Below, piece by piece: positions 1 through 12,323 of a stretch of DNA of 64,000 nucleotides (within the stretch, counting starts at the first letter, position 1; each line of letters opens with the position of its first letter). The stretch lies in the NCBI GenBank assembly GCA_947000775.1, contig CAMQGK010000048.1, positions 3,808,501 to 3,872,500 on the forward strand. Direction: 5' to 3'. The notes under the pieces were generated by a model. It saw nothing but the letters and a program-made list of their open reading frames with translations. It searched no databases and was not told the DNA's origin. A program made the position numbers and the translations under genes. Origin of the DNA: Pterois miles. Its lineage: Eukaryota > Chordata > Actinopteri > Perciformes > Scorpaenidae.

Positions 1-235
1 GCCCTGACCTTATGGGCCAACCCACCATGAGAAGAAAATACAGCAACAATCGCTTCGTAAGAGTCGGATGGTCGGAGGTCAAAATGCTAAACCACGAGTT
101 TCATCATCGTAGCTCTGTTCCTCTTCAGACTGTTGTCTCTACGGGCCTTACCCTCGCCACGCACATCAACACCGCCATAAAGAGGAACACTATGCAAAAC
201 AGGCGTACAGGTGAATGTTTCAGAGCACAGTCATG

Positions 236-430
236 TTTCCGTGACTTCTGAGGACATTACATTGACGTACATTCATTTCCTGGAGACTTACCCTAACTCT
301 AACTGCTACTTGCCTAAATCTAACCCTCACCCTAAACCTAACTTTATCTTAACCCTAAACCAAGTCCTCACCCTAAAATATAATGTTTTACATTATGGAG
401 ACGAGCATTTTGTCCCCAGAAGGAAGGAAA
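236..430. repeat. degenerate CCCTAA-rich interspersed repeat
   Basis: Between about 289 and 377 there are many imperfect CCTAA/CCCTAA words (ACCCTAACTC, AACCCTCACC, TTAACCCTAAACC). They are preceded by GAGGACATTACATTGACG and followed by ATTTTGTCCCCAG. This combination resembles a common teleost non-autonomous repeat that carries telomere-like words. It is too degenerate to be a functional telomere tract. Family assignment is from memory and uncertain. Confidence 0.4.
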
Positions 431-678
431 GTTACAGTTACATATAGGAGGAGGTGACGCTCCACATCTTATTTCACTCTTTCTAGACTTCCTTTCATCT
501 AAACCATCCCTCCATCTGCAGCATATGAAAGGCCAGGCCTGACAATAGGACAGTAGGACGGTAGGACGGTAGGACAGTCCCTCAGGGCCACACCCACACC
601 CACTCAGGTCTGGCAGTATAAGCCTTCAGCTTCCTGACCACAGCATGTGAGCGCCTGCGAACACGTGGAAACAACATA

Positions 679-1748
679 CACCTTATTGCCAAAAGTATTG
701 GCTCACCTGCATTGACTCTATGAACTTCAGTGACATCCCATTCTGAATCCATAAGATTTAATATGACGTCGGTCCACGCTTTACAGCTCTAACAGCTTCA
801 ACCCTTTAACCATTCCTCCTGAAGCACATCTGTGAGCTCACACTGAAGATGCTCTAATTTATCCCAAAGGTGGTCTATCGGGTTGAGGTCAGGACTCTGC
901 AGGCCTGTCAAGTTCATCCACACCAGACTCTCTCATCCAGGTCTTATGGACCTTGCTTTGTGCACTGGTGCTCAGTCATGTGGGAACAGGAAGGGGCCAT
1001 CCCCAAACTGTTCCCACAAAGTTAGGAGCCCCCCACACCATAATCCCCCCTTCACCAATCTTTACACTTGGCACAATGCAGTCAGACAAGTACCGTTCTC
1101 CTGGCGACCCACCAAACCCAGACTGGTCCATCAGATTGGCAGATGGTGAAGCCCGATTCGGCACTCCAGAGAAGGCGTCTCCACTGCTCTAGAGCCCAGT
1201 GGCGGCGTGCTCTACACCGCTGCATCCAACGCTTTGCATTGGACTTGGTGATGTATGGCTTGGATGCAGCTGCTCGGCCACGGACACCCGTTCCATGAAG
1301 CTCTCTACGCACTGTTGTTGAGATAAACTGAAGACCACGTGAAGTTTGGAGGTCTGTAGTGATCGACTCAGCAGAAAGTTGGCGACCTCTGCTCACCATG
1401 CGCCTCAGCATCCGCTGACCCCGCTCCGCCATTTTACGTGGCCCACCACTTCGTGGCTGAGTTGCCGTTGCTCCCAGTCACTTCGATAATACCGCTGACA
1501 GCTGACTAGAATATTTAGGAACGAGGAACCTTCACGACTGGACTTGTTGCCCAGGTGTCGTCCTGTCACAGCACCAGGCTGGAATCCACTGAGCTCCTGA
1601 CAGCGACCCAGTCGTTCACAGATGTCTGCAGAACCAGTCTGAACGCCTCGGTGCTTGATTTTATACCCCTGTGGCCGTGGAAGTGACTGGAACACCCGAT
1701 TTCAATTATTTGGATGGGTGAGTGAAGACTTTTGGCAATATAGTGTAA
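679..1748 (-). mobile_element. decayed Tc1/mariner-like DNA transposon
   Basis: The ends are inverted copies of a TIR carrying TTGCCAAAAGTATTGG on the left and CTTTTGGCAATATAGTGTA on the right, as in teleost Tc1-like elements. The minus strand encodes broken transposase. At 1082-1432 a frame contains MAERGQRMLRRMVSRGRQLS and a DLQTSRG segment typical of the Tc3-type helix-turn-helix and linker. At about 976-1164 a further fragment reads PGERYLSDCIVPSVK and GGIMVWG, from the DDE catalytic region. The frame then jumps to a later part of the protein. The copy is about 1.07 kb, against about 1.6 kb for a full relative, so it is internally deleted as well as frameshifted. It cannot encode an active transposase. 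It sits in pard6b intron 2. Confidence 0.85.
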
Positions 1749-3391
1749 GCACACAGAAGCAGGAGTTCATTGACACACACTACATCTATGAGGTTTATCT
1801 CTGGTCAGCGATGACGGTGCCTGAGCACTAATGAGCAGCAGCGCTGAGACCTGCTACCCAGTAAACCATAGCTACATTAGAGCTCATTAGAGCACAGCAG
1901 CATAGCTCTTTATCTTTCTAGTCTAATTGGCAACAAAGGCCTATAGGCAAGGCTCTATATAAACACACACTGGTCCTCATTGGTCCGTATAAATGACCTT
2001 ATTTTGTTTCCACACCGGGCTCCAGTATAACACCAGCCAAAGGGCTGCTACGAAGCAACGATGAGCGCAAACACTGCAGCAGAGGAACTGTTAGACCAGG
2101 AGTGTATTTCACATGTAGGAAACACAGAATATAGACCTGGGACGCATATATAATAGAAAATCACTTGGCTAGTAAGTGTTTAATTCATAGTAACACTGGC
2201 TGACATTCCCCAAACATATTGTTTATCTTTACAGTCAACTCACTGCAGCATTTAATTTAAAATAAATCTACTTTTGGAAATATGATAGTGGTTAATTACC
2301 AACATCACTGCAACACAGCAGATAATCATTTACATGCGTCTCCATTTATTTTTATTTGATGTATTTTAAACATGTATGAACAGAAAACTGGTATTCTATA
2401 TATGTTTGTAATCTCAGTTATTGTTGCCAAAATAAAATGTTATTCACAAAAAAATATTTAAAAATCTATTTGATCCTTAAATTCGTTTATTTAGCTACTT
2501 ATTATGTCACTTACCATGGTACTGATGCATGCACAACTGTTTGAGCCCTGTTGCATTATGGGAATATCTGAGCACCATCAGTGGTGTATCAATGAAACCA
2601 ACAGTAGTAACCTTTTCTGTCAGGTTGGCACCATCTTACCTATCTCACCTGGCGTGAGGTAAGAGGACAGAGACCAGCTATCCTGACCAGCTGCTGGGCT
2701 ACTGGCTGAAGTACCAGGACCATAAAGTCTATTGATCACTGCCTCGAAGACGACGTGTCCCTTCCCTTTATTCAGGCAGTCGACAGGTTACTTCGTGTCT
2801 GCTCGTGTGCGTACGTAGTGCATACAGTATATAACTTCCCTTTAATTCCCTCTGTGTTCTGTAAATACATGAAGCATGACTGAGGTGAGCATGCTGCAGC
2901 TGCTGTGGCTAATGATTGACTGAATAAAATAAATCTGAGGTCAACTGTGAGGGTTTCATAGATTTAAGAGGAATGTCAAACATTTATTTTTGAAATAATT
3001 GGTGCTTGATTTCAGACAGTTGAACATGAATGTCTTTCACTTGTCCAGTCAGGCAGAGTGGCCCTTTAACTACTGCAGATCACCGACCCACGCTAAATAT
3101 GGCTGAAATAGCTCTGTTGGTTACCTTCAGCTTCTCATGTCGTCAGACGACGATAGAAGACACCTGCACTGTATCGGCATCGTAATTCACGAACCCTGAA
3201 TGAAACTCATAATCCGCCATGGCTCTGCACAGGTTAGCTATTCCAGCTATGCAGTGGCTGCTTTGATTCCCACACTCTGAATGGAGGCAGTGAGGAGCAG
3301 AGGAAGTGAAGCAATGGAGGAGAAAATGACAACCCGACACACAGCGCTGGACACGAGCAGTGATGCTGGGTCATTTCTCTGTAGTATGTAG

Positions 3392-3503
<112 letters not shown>

Positions 3504-3788
3504 TGCATCTCTATCCAGACACTGAAGGGAAGACGTCAACTCTAAGGAGACGACAGCTCTTGAAGTGTCGTGCATCGGCCTCATCTTCCTCAGTGCTGTA
3601 CGTCACACACTCTGGATGCTTCACAGCTCCAACTCTGGACTCACCACGTTAACAGAACCTAATAATAGCCGGATTTGTAGGCATCCAGAACACGGCAGCT
3701 ACTGACACCACCTATTACACTGTCTGTCTGTGTGTGTGTATATAGATAGATATCTTTTTGCATATTTGTCACACGTAAATGTATATTA

Positions 3789-3790
<2 letters not shown>

Positions 3791-3845
<55 letters not shown>

Positions 3846-3846
3846 C

Positions 3847-3924
<78 letters not shown>
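3791..3924. repeat. compound microsatellite (TG)n(TA)n(CA)n(GA)n
   Basis: A short TG run passes into about 22 TA units, a short CA run and then about 38 GA units. The TA part is self-complementary and can extrude as a cruciform. The GA part is a homopurine mirror repeat. Confidence 0.97.
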
Positions 3925-3928
<4 letters not shown>

Positions 3929-4352
3929 CCTTCTCCCACAGCGTCATCTCTCTCTCTCCTTCAGTAACAGCTACTCCTGGTTACACAGTACTACAGCCTG
4001 GATGAGGCAGGGTAATGACGCCTGGCTTTTCCTGGAATACAATGATCCCTGACGACAACGATGACAACAGTCCATCACTTCCTGGTCCTGCCATCCTGGG
4101 TGCTACGTCAGGGAAACATGATCCTGTGTCCAGGTGACACGACACCATCAGGAAGGAGCTACATGACAGTCAGAAGTACTACCACTATAACTACTACTAC
4201 TGTTACTACTACTACTACTGACTCTACAGTTAGATTTCACATAGTGATGCAGCCAGTAGTAGTAGCAGTAGTACTACTAGTAGTTCTGTGGCTAAAAACA
4301 CCAGTGTGTATTTGTTTATAATGAATAATAATTGCTAATGTGTGCTAATTGT

Positions 4353-4530
4353 GGGCGGCAGTAGCTCAGTCTGTAGGGAGTTGGTTTGGGAACCGGAGGG
4401 TCACTCTGACATCTCTCCATTTGATGCATGTATATGGGTCCTGCATGTACTGTGTATAAGTTACAACAGAGTGTAAAAATTGAATTTCCCCTAGTGGGAC
4501 TAATAAAGGTTGATCTTCTTCTTCTTCTTC
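4353..4530 (+). mobile_element. tRNA-derived SINE, internally deleted copy
   Basis: The head GGGCGGCAGTAGCTCAGTC and the tail AATTTCCCCTAGTGGGAC followed by TAATAAAGG and a (CTT)n run match the full copy at 59111-59475. About 149 bp of the body, including the B-box region, is missing. The join falls at a TCAC word present at both breakpoints of the full copy. Confidence 0.85.
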
Positions 4531-5724
4531 TAATAAAATAATAATAATAAACCCATCCTCAGTGTCCAGACAGGACAGGTCAGTGTGAGAAACAGGAAGA
4601 AAACAAGCCGTTGAAGGTTGTGGCGTTCTGGAAACAGTCAGGTTTGTTGATGACAAGCCTGGACGTTCACCACAGCCGGTGCCACGGTGTTCCTGACACA
4701 GAGCCATACAGGACGGGGAGGCGGGGGAAGTCAATGTGAACAACCAGGGGAGGTGTAAAACAAAAGACTTGACTCGGGCAGGAGAGACATAAATAGAGAG
4801 AGAGAAGAAAGGGAAAGAGAGGAGGAGCTGATAAAAAACTCTGAAAGGAGTGCATTCCCAGAGGGTTACTATTCCTGGTGTGGTGAGCATACCTCCCTGG
4901 CACAGCCCTGATAACAGAGCCTTAATGCTGCTGATAAGACTGGGAGAAAGAAGTGGACGGAGGAGGTCAGAGGGAGAGTGCTGCGAGGAAAGGACGGAGT
5001 AGGGACAGCAAGAAAACAGAGACGCAGACTACACAGTGACTACTGACGTGGACGACATGCTGTACCGTCCTGCAGACGCCTCGAAGCCTTCACGTGTAAT
5101 AGAGCTGACAATGTGAGGAATTATTCATTAAATCTAGTCATGAACATTAGCCTGCTTCCATTACAATCATCAGCCCTGCTTTATTATTCCGTCAGATAGG
5201 AGTCCTTCATCAAAAAATACTCTATCTTATCTGCACTGTAGGGGAAACCGTCTTTAATGCAGCGGTGGAGAAATCAACAGAGCTTACGATCGGGTTGATA
5301 CAGAATTAATACATTTTATTTGCCATTACTCGTGTACAGCACTTTTTCTGTGTGTTTGCTTCTCTTCTGCATTATGAAGCCCTTCCATCAGTTTCTTTTG
5401 TGCTGATATGGACACATTTCTCTTTCCTGCATCGCCTCCTCCCCTCCTCACCCTCCCATCTTTCTCCCCATGTTCTTCATTACATCTGGCCCTCTTGGTT
5501 TTGCAGATTCTCCGCTTTCTGCCTCCGTTATCCTCCTATTTCTTTGTAGCTCTCAAGCTGAACCGCTCTCAGTCCTGTGATTCCACTACTAGAGGTAAGT
5601 CAAGGACAGGACTCAGTGGTCCTGTGAGGCCAGCGTTGGAACAATAGATGTAGCACCTGAAACGAGGGTTAGTCTAGGACAGTGGCGGGATCACCAGGAC
5701 TGGGACCGAGACATGCTGACGGTG

Positions 5725-6137
5725 TTAGTGTGGGGCATTGAGACTGGAGCAGGGATGAGCCTGGGGCTGAGACTGGACTTGAGCTTGGGACAGGGTAGGG
5801 AACAGGGGCAGGTCACTTGGTGGTGATGTACGTTTTAGTACCAGGTTAGAGGAAGGAGGCTGAGTCTGGGGTGCGGTGGCGAGATCTGGGTCTGATAAAA
5901 CAAGCCGTCGACACAGCCCTGCTATATGTAGCCTCCAGGAGGACGACGGAGAGGAAGGACTAGATGTTGGGGAGGATTGAGGAGAAGAAGGGAGGAAGAA
6001 GCAGTGCCGTGGGCTGGGGCAACCCAAGTCTTGTCTCACGAGCCTGTCGCTCATGCGTCTGAATAGGGACTTTACAGGGGAGGGACGAGCAGGGGCGCTC
6101 TGTGATCCTTGCTCTGTCCTGCCTTCAGCATCTGGCT
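5725..6137 (-). CDS. unrecognised open frame, possible alternative exon of pard6b
   Basis: A 136-codon frame plus stop lies on the pard6b strand behind an acceptor-like sequence (TGTTGTCTTCCAG, cut after position 6138). Its phase matches the donor of the PB1 exon: exon 2 leaves one G, and joining to AG here gives a Glu codon, so the protein would continue after LFLQRK as EPDAEGRTEQ. The predicted segment is rich in Ser, Pro and Gln, includes SPVKSLFRRMSDRLVRQDL, and ends in SSLNAPH. I recognise no domain and no homologue, and it is not the Par-6 PDZ region. It could be a chance open frame in GC-rich intron. Confidence is low because length, acceptor and phase are the only support. Confidence 0.22.
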
Positions 6138-6352
6138 CTGGAAGACAACACAGCCAGCCTGCAGTTAGATCAGCCCACTGAGGCCGGCGTCTCAATGCCA
6201 AGATCAACTTTTAGCCGACTGTACCACAGCTAAAGCAATGAAGAGCTAAACAGCACTAGACATTTGAGAAAAAGCACCGGAGCAATTAAAACCGTACTGA
6301 TCCATAGATTATGTACCCTGAAAGGATTAAAGTGTAACTTCCAGGTCTGGGC

Positions 6353-6659
6353 CTAATGCTGCGTTCACACTACGAGCAACAAAACGACCAGCATGGCCAG
6401 CTAGCGAGTCACTGCTGCTCATGTGCTCGTTGACGTAGTTATAGCTAATGGAACAGGGTGAAATAAAAGCATATGATTGGTTGACGTTTCACAGCGTTAC
6501 TGACGTGCTGAAAAAAGCAGCTCAGCTTTATTTGTAGCGTGTCACGCTCGTCATGCTGCAACCTGTCAGGCGTCAGTTTGTAGCTTCATGTCAGCGGCTT
6601 CCATTGAAAATGAATTGTAGTCTGTTGCTGCGTCGCTGGTAGTGTCAACACAGCATTAG
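6353..6659. mobile_element. MITE with 24-bp terminal inverted repeats
   Basis: The left end begins CTAATGCTGCGTTCACACTA and the right end, read on the minus strand, begins CTAATGCTGTGTTGACACTA. About 21 of 24 bases match. The element is about 307 bp with no coding capacity. The GCGTTCACAC end resembles abundant fish non-autonomous DNA transposons. The superfamily is not settled by eye. Confidence 0.75.
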
Positions 6660-7946
6660 TCCACCCACAGCGACATTTTGAAAAATGCTAAAAAGTGGGC
6701 AAGGAGCTGTGAGATTAAACCACGCCTACTTCCATATGATGAAAGCTTTGACACCAAGTCTGCAACAGTAGCCTGGGAAATGGTGATATGGGGCACAGAA
6801 TCTGATGGATTTACCGTTTATCAGACCACGAATGAGAAAAGAATCACTCCGCCTCACTCCCCACGCTACGAGACCACGTCACCGGCAGGAGCAACGCAAA
6901 CTCAGCCGTCACAAACCCGAACACCTCCGTCCCTGGAGCAGCCCTCTGCTCTCCTACCGGTGAGGTGGTCTCCCAGCAGCAGGGAGGAGGGACTGTTGGA
7001 CCCAGCGCTCAACTTTTCTGTACCCAGCGTACATGGACGTATTAACTGGATACCTGACCTCAAGACGGGAGGTTTTGAGAATCGCTCACCTGGCGCATAC
7101 ACCAGCTTCCTGGTTTACTTCCGGGTCGTGCGGCCCACTGTATATGTGCAGTAGTGTTTCTCCCACTGGCCCCACCCGCAACCTCCCACTGAGCCTAAAG
7201 ACTTTACATTGTGATGACACAGTGTCACATATTTAAACATAAAACCTCCACGGATCAAAACTTCCAATGGAAAGAGTCCTAATGGGCCTTCCTAGCTGAA
7301 GTGTCCTGTCAGCAGTTTTACTGACGTCTGTTTTACAAATCAATGGCTAAAATGCTGTTTGGGCAGCAGCAGGATTTTTCACCACAGTACCACGAGTGGT
7401 CGCTAGAAGAAATTGTAAGCAAGGCTGACAGCAGCATCGTATCCAGGTCTTATTAAACATCCATGGTAAGTGTAGCCTGAAAGCACAGTGGAATTAGCAA
7501 GCTAATATTAGCTAGCTAACTAGCCAGCTGCTAAATGAATAAAATGTGATCCACACACTCCTGCCACAGCGTAGAAAAGTACATTGCTATCACCTGATAA
7601 CCAGGCAATAACTGATTCAGCAGGCTTTATAATGTGCTGCTGGCTTCATGTCCAGTCCCCAGAAAGGAGAGAACAGGTTTGTGCCATGCTGTGATTGTAA
7701 TGCAACACAGTGGTGACAGGAAAAACGATGGACGCTGTGGGGAGAAAAGGTGAGAGGACGTTAACCTTCTTCTATGATCCCAAAAAGGTCTGCGGCAGTA
7801 GAAATCAAACCCAGTTAGTTCATTTTCACTTATCAGCAGCGCGTTATCAACACGGACAGCGGACGCTACAAACTCCAACAGAAGGCGTCTGCTCCGTACG
7901 GAGTCTCAGCTCAGAGGAGCAGGCGTACGGGACCAGAGGTGGAAAT

Positions 7947-8024
7947 CTGGCGTCAAAGCCAAAAGCGCCTATTTGGCAATATTTCGGTTTCAAACCCGAT
8001 GCTATGAGGGAACCATACCGTTAA
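7947..8024 (+). pseudogene. fragment resembling a BED-finger/hAT transposase N-terminus
   Basis: The translated segment SKPKAPIWQYFGFKPDA resembles the start of ZBED/hAT BED zinc fingers, where a W-x-Y-F-G-F pattern precedes the metal-binding cysteines. The frame stops nine residues later and the cysteines and histidines are absent. If related at all, it is a small relic. It could be a chance match. Confidence 0.3.
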
Positions 8025-9019
8025 TGACCGTGTGGAGGACGAAGCGTTCACAGAGCAGCGGCAGCGGCGGCGGGTGAAACGTGCAGCGGAGGCCAGACAC
8101 CACCAACCAACGGTAAAGATCACAGAAAGCACTCCACACACATTGACCTTCATCTTTTCCTGTAAAATGTCCGAAGTAATCGGTAACACCAGTGTTGTCA
8201 CAAGTTTATTAACCTCACCGTGACATAACTAGTCCACTCTGTCTCAGCCTTGCAAGATTAGGGCTGATTAAAACAGCAGATGGAGTGTAATATTAAAACC
8301 ATCTTTGATGCGCTTCATCACAGTGCAATCATATCATTTAGTTGATGACTTAAAAACGAATTACAAACAGCGACAGCAGTTAGACAGCAGTGTTTGGGAG
8401 CTGCATGTCAGAGCCTGCAGACTGTGGCATACTGCTAGCCCGGGTAAATACTCTGCAAGACATTCACAAGCATATCCGTTATCATGCTTCATATCAGTAT
8501 CACTGTAGCAGCAAGCCCACGAGACAGACAGAAAGAATGCTTCTTAATTAAAAATCAGCGAGTCTGCCGGCAAGTCAAAATGAAGAGACGCCGCTGATTA
8601 TTACTGTACTCTAATGCATCTTCACATGTGGGCGGAATAAAATCCAGTCTTTGGTGACTGTCATCTGTTTGAACACCTTACAGTCTACATCCCCGATTTC
8701 CATTTTAATAACCATACTGATAAATAACTAAACACTCCTTGCTTTGTTCAACAACTTATCATTCTCGGTCTTCACAGCAACACTTTCAAACCCAGTGACA
8801 GGAACTCAAATGGCCAAAAACAAGGCTCTTTGTTTCAACTGTTGGGACACCGAGGATCAATATGTGGGCTCGTATTTATGACTCGTCTTCGAGTCCCGAG
8901 CTGATTAACAGTCTGTTAAAGCGTGTCACACATTCACCAGACACAATCAGTACACACTCCTTCCTGTTCCTTAGCTACATTTACAGCATATAGCTCACTC
9001 CTTCCGACCTTTCCCTCTT

Positions 9020-10150
9020 TCTTTCTTGTTCAGTTTCTCCCTCATGGTCTCAGTTTGACCCACTACCTCACCCTCACAACCACCTCTCCATTTCTCTTTC
9101 TGCATTGGTCTCTTTCTGCATTGCTCCCCCTGTTTCCCTCCCTCCCTCCCTCCCTCCATCTATCCATTCATCTTCTCTGACCAGCTGTAATAGAGGATGA
9201 GTCTGGGCTGCCGTCCCCCCTCCATCTAAACCAGCCCTCCTCCATCTTCTCTCAGCCTGCATTAAGTCTCCTGTAGCCAGGTTTCAGAGGGTGGAGAGTG
9301 AGGTTGTAGCTCTCTCTCATTTGTAGCCTTCTCCTTTCTTTGTTTTTCTTCCTTGACTGTTGTCCACGTCGTCCTCTGTCCATCTCTACCCCCTGTTCTA
9401 GAGCCCAGGGTCCAGTCTGGCCTCCTGTCCGGTCTAATCGAGTCAGCAGACGTGATCAGAGGCTGGCCACATTCCACCCAAAATGCCCCCCTCCTTCCAT
9501 CTCTCTCCCTCTCTTTTCTCTCTCTCTCTCTCTCTCTCTCTCCCACCCTCCCCAGCTTGGGCCTCACTCTGCATTCCTCCCTCACTAATACTATTCCCAC
9601 TATCCTCCTCTCTCTCTTTCTCTATCACACTTCCACTACTCCCTCTCCTTTCCCCACGTCTCTAATTACAAGCCTTGGCTAAACAATGCCTTATACATTA
9701 CTCACTCTTTAATACTGTTTACTCTGTCTCCCTTTCATCCCTCCATCTCTCTTATTAGCTCTGAGACTCGTTCCTCCTCCACACATTCCTCCTCATCGTT
9801 CCCTCGCAGCATCCTAGGGAATAATTCATGCTCTGCGGAAACTTGAGATCCAAAGCAGGGGTGGCTGATTTCTGTTATTTTCACAGATTGTGCTGCTAAA
9901 CTTCTCTCCTGTGCTTCATCCATAACTCCTGCCAGCACTTTGTCTCTCTCTCTTTCATCCTTCTTGTCCAGCTCCAGCTATAAGTCTCTCCTCACCTCTT
10001 CTGACTCTTTCATCCAAGTCTTTTCCTCCACTGTCTTCCTGTTTCATCTGGCTCTGTATGACTGTCACATTCTCCCTCCATCTCTTTCACTGAGCAGCGT
10101 CTCCTCCTTTCATTACTTACCAGCCTGGGTACATTGCTTATCTCACCCAG
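9020..10150. repeat. pyrimidine-rich stretch with short (CCCT)n and (CT)n runs
   Basis: CT-rich sequence on the plus strand with a short (CCCT)n run near 9136-9160 and a (CT)n run near 9515-9542. It gives Ser/Leu/Pro-rich shadow frames on one strand and Glu/Arg frames on the other. No gene is supported. Confidence 0.6.
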
Positions 10151-10457
10151 AGCTGAGCTGTGATCCTGCCCTACTGCTTGCTTTGCAGGGTGGGTAGACT
10201 TTGCCCGTGTTGTACTTTCACACTGTACTGTACATTTCCTTTTCTCTGGCGGGATGATTCATGCGCTGGTTACTAATTACTAAGGCAGTCCCTGCTGGGA
10301 TACGCAAATACAAGCATTCCTGTCTCTCCACCTTACTATGGAAGAGTTACCGTCCATTCAGGACTGAAACTGTGTGAGCAGCGTCACCACACAAACCCAC
10401 GCCCTGAGGCTGACGCTCGAAAAGCTGCCATCACTACATGGATGGCAACCTAGAAAC

Positions 10458-10458
<1 letters not shown>

Positions 10459-10504
<46 letters not shown>
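10459..10504. repeat. (TG)n microsatellite
   Basis: About 23 TG dinucleotides, uninterrupted, in pard6b intron 2. Confidence 0.97.
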
Positions 10505-10508
<4 letters not shown>

Positions 10509-12271
10509 AACGTTCTGGATGACTAATACACGCAAACATGGCGCCACTTGAACCCAAGACAACCTCATCTGACAACCATGCTTACAGCCAATCAAACAGA
10601 AACCGGGGCGTCACTCACAGTTTCCCCAGGATCAGAAACTATACCTGAAATGCAGCATTTAACATTTCTTTCCTCAGGCCACCATGACCAACTAAAACGA
10701 TGCACCTCTACTGTTTTTGCAATCCAGTAGAATCATAATCAACATTTCACTGAAGTGTAGCACTTCCTTCTCCGGCTCGTGATAGGAAAAACCAATAAAG
10801 ATTAGTTACCAGGAGGGCCGGTGATGGTCACACGCACACTAAAATATTAACATACTTGTAACGTGCAATACTAAAATAAGCACAGATCCCATAAAAAGTT
10901 GTTACCTCCCTCTGTGGTATTCAGCGATGGGAGTTAGTGCTGACAGATGAAAAAAAAAAAAAAAAACAGAGTCATAATCAACAGACTGAGGCAGGATCTG
11001 GAAAGATGAGCTCTGAAGCACACTAGAGCTAAGGTACAGCACCTTATCGGTACTTTGAGACGATCACTTTATGTTTGGTTATTTCTAACACACTGTAAAG
11101 CAAAGTATCACATTATCAAACTACTGATTCAAAGCTTCATATTAGACAAGAAGTTATGACAACAACTGACAGACCGACTTTGGGGGCAAGCAAAAGATCA
11201 CAAACCGTCATGTGTCCAAAAAAAACGGCTCTTCTCCATTTGCACGGAGCGCAGTGAGGATCAGGAAGTAGCTCTCAACATCTCGGAGGAGATGTGCTGT
11301 CTGAACCGGGCATCATTATGACGTTACTGATTCTGATTCAAACGGTTCGTGTGGAGTCCTGAGACATATTCTACCCAATGTAGCTAATCATGCACATCCA
11401 AATGACAGATTAAGATTAGCTGCAGTGCTCTTTATCAGTCTAGATAGTTTTGGAGGGAGCTGCCAAGTGTTGGAGATGTCCGCCGTAGAGATGTCCGCCT
11501 TCTCTCCAGTATAATGAAACTAGACGGCAACTCATCAGCAATGTCTCTTTCCAGAAATCAGACCTTGCTGTGAGCAGTTTCATGTAGGAACTACTTTCTT
11601 TCTACCCAACTACACCACTACACCAAACGTATCACCACCAGAGGGAGGCGTGCGTCTACTCGTGGATGAGAGGCTCGTGCTGGTGACGGTGTGAGACGTA
11701 AACATTAATGGCGTCCGAGCTCTGAGGTTAGCTAGCTCAGTGGTGCTAAGTAAGCTAGCTGTATGGGTTAGCTATGCTAGCTATGTTAGCTGTCGTCCTT
11801 CACTAGACACATGCTTCCTTCTGGGCGGTGATACGTTTGGCGTAGTGGTGTAGTTCGGTAGATGATGAAACTGAACATAAACTGCTCAAAACAAGGTCTG
11901 TGGATTATCCTGAGTAACCAGGTCAAGATTTCTGGAAAGAGACGCTGCTGATGAGTTTTCCAAATGTATTATATTTCTCCAACACTCTGCAACTCACACC
12001 AAAACTATCTAGTCTGAGAAAAACACTACAGGTAAGAGGACAATATCCATTTCTGATTCTGCTTTTTGGGGTGAACTGTCCCTTTAAGACAATTTGTGAT
12101 TTCAGTTGCTAGTAATACTGCTCCCAGCATGCTTTGCAGCTGCCATCAGCCTTAAAGGGACTCAAGCACTGTTAATCCACCTATGAACAGGCCTCTTCAC
12201 TGCTGCCATGACAACCAGTAAACAGTGGACACCTCACTGCCAGCTCAATAACCACCAACCACATTGTTCAC

Positions 12272-12275
<4 letters not shown>

Positions 12276-12322
<47 letters not shown>
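12276..12322. repeat. (GT)n microsatellite
   Basis: About 23 GT dinucleotides, uninterrupted, in pard6b intron 2. Confidence 0.97.

Positions 12323-12323
<1 letters not shown>

Noticed and set aside
289..377. Interstitial telomere sequence
   Set aside because: The CCCTAA words are too degenerate and short for a fusion relic. A telomere-like patch within an interspersed repeat explains it better.
6678..7154. 158-codon plus-strand frame starting MKNAKKWARSC
   Set aside because: No recognised domain, no splice signals, opposite to pard6b and next to a MITE. More likely chance or transposon-derived sequence.
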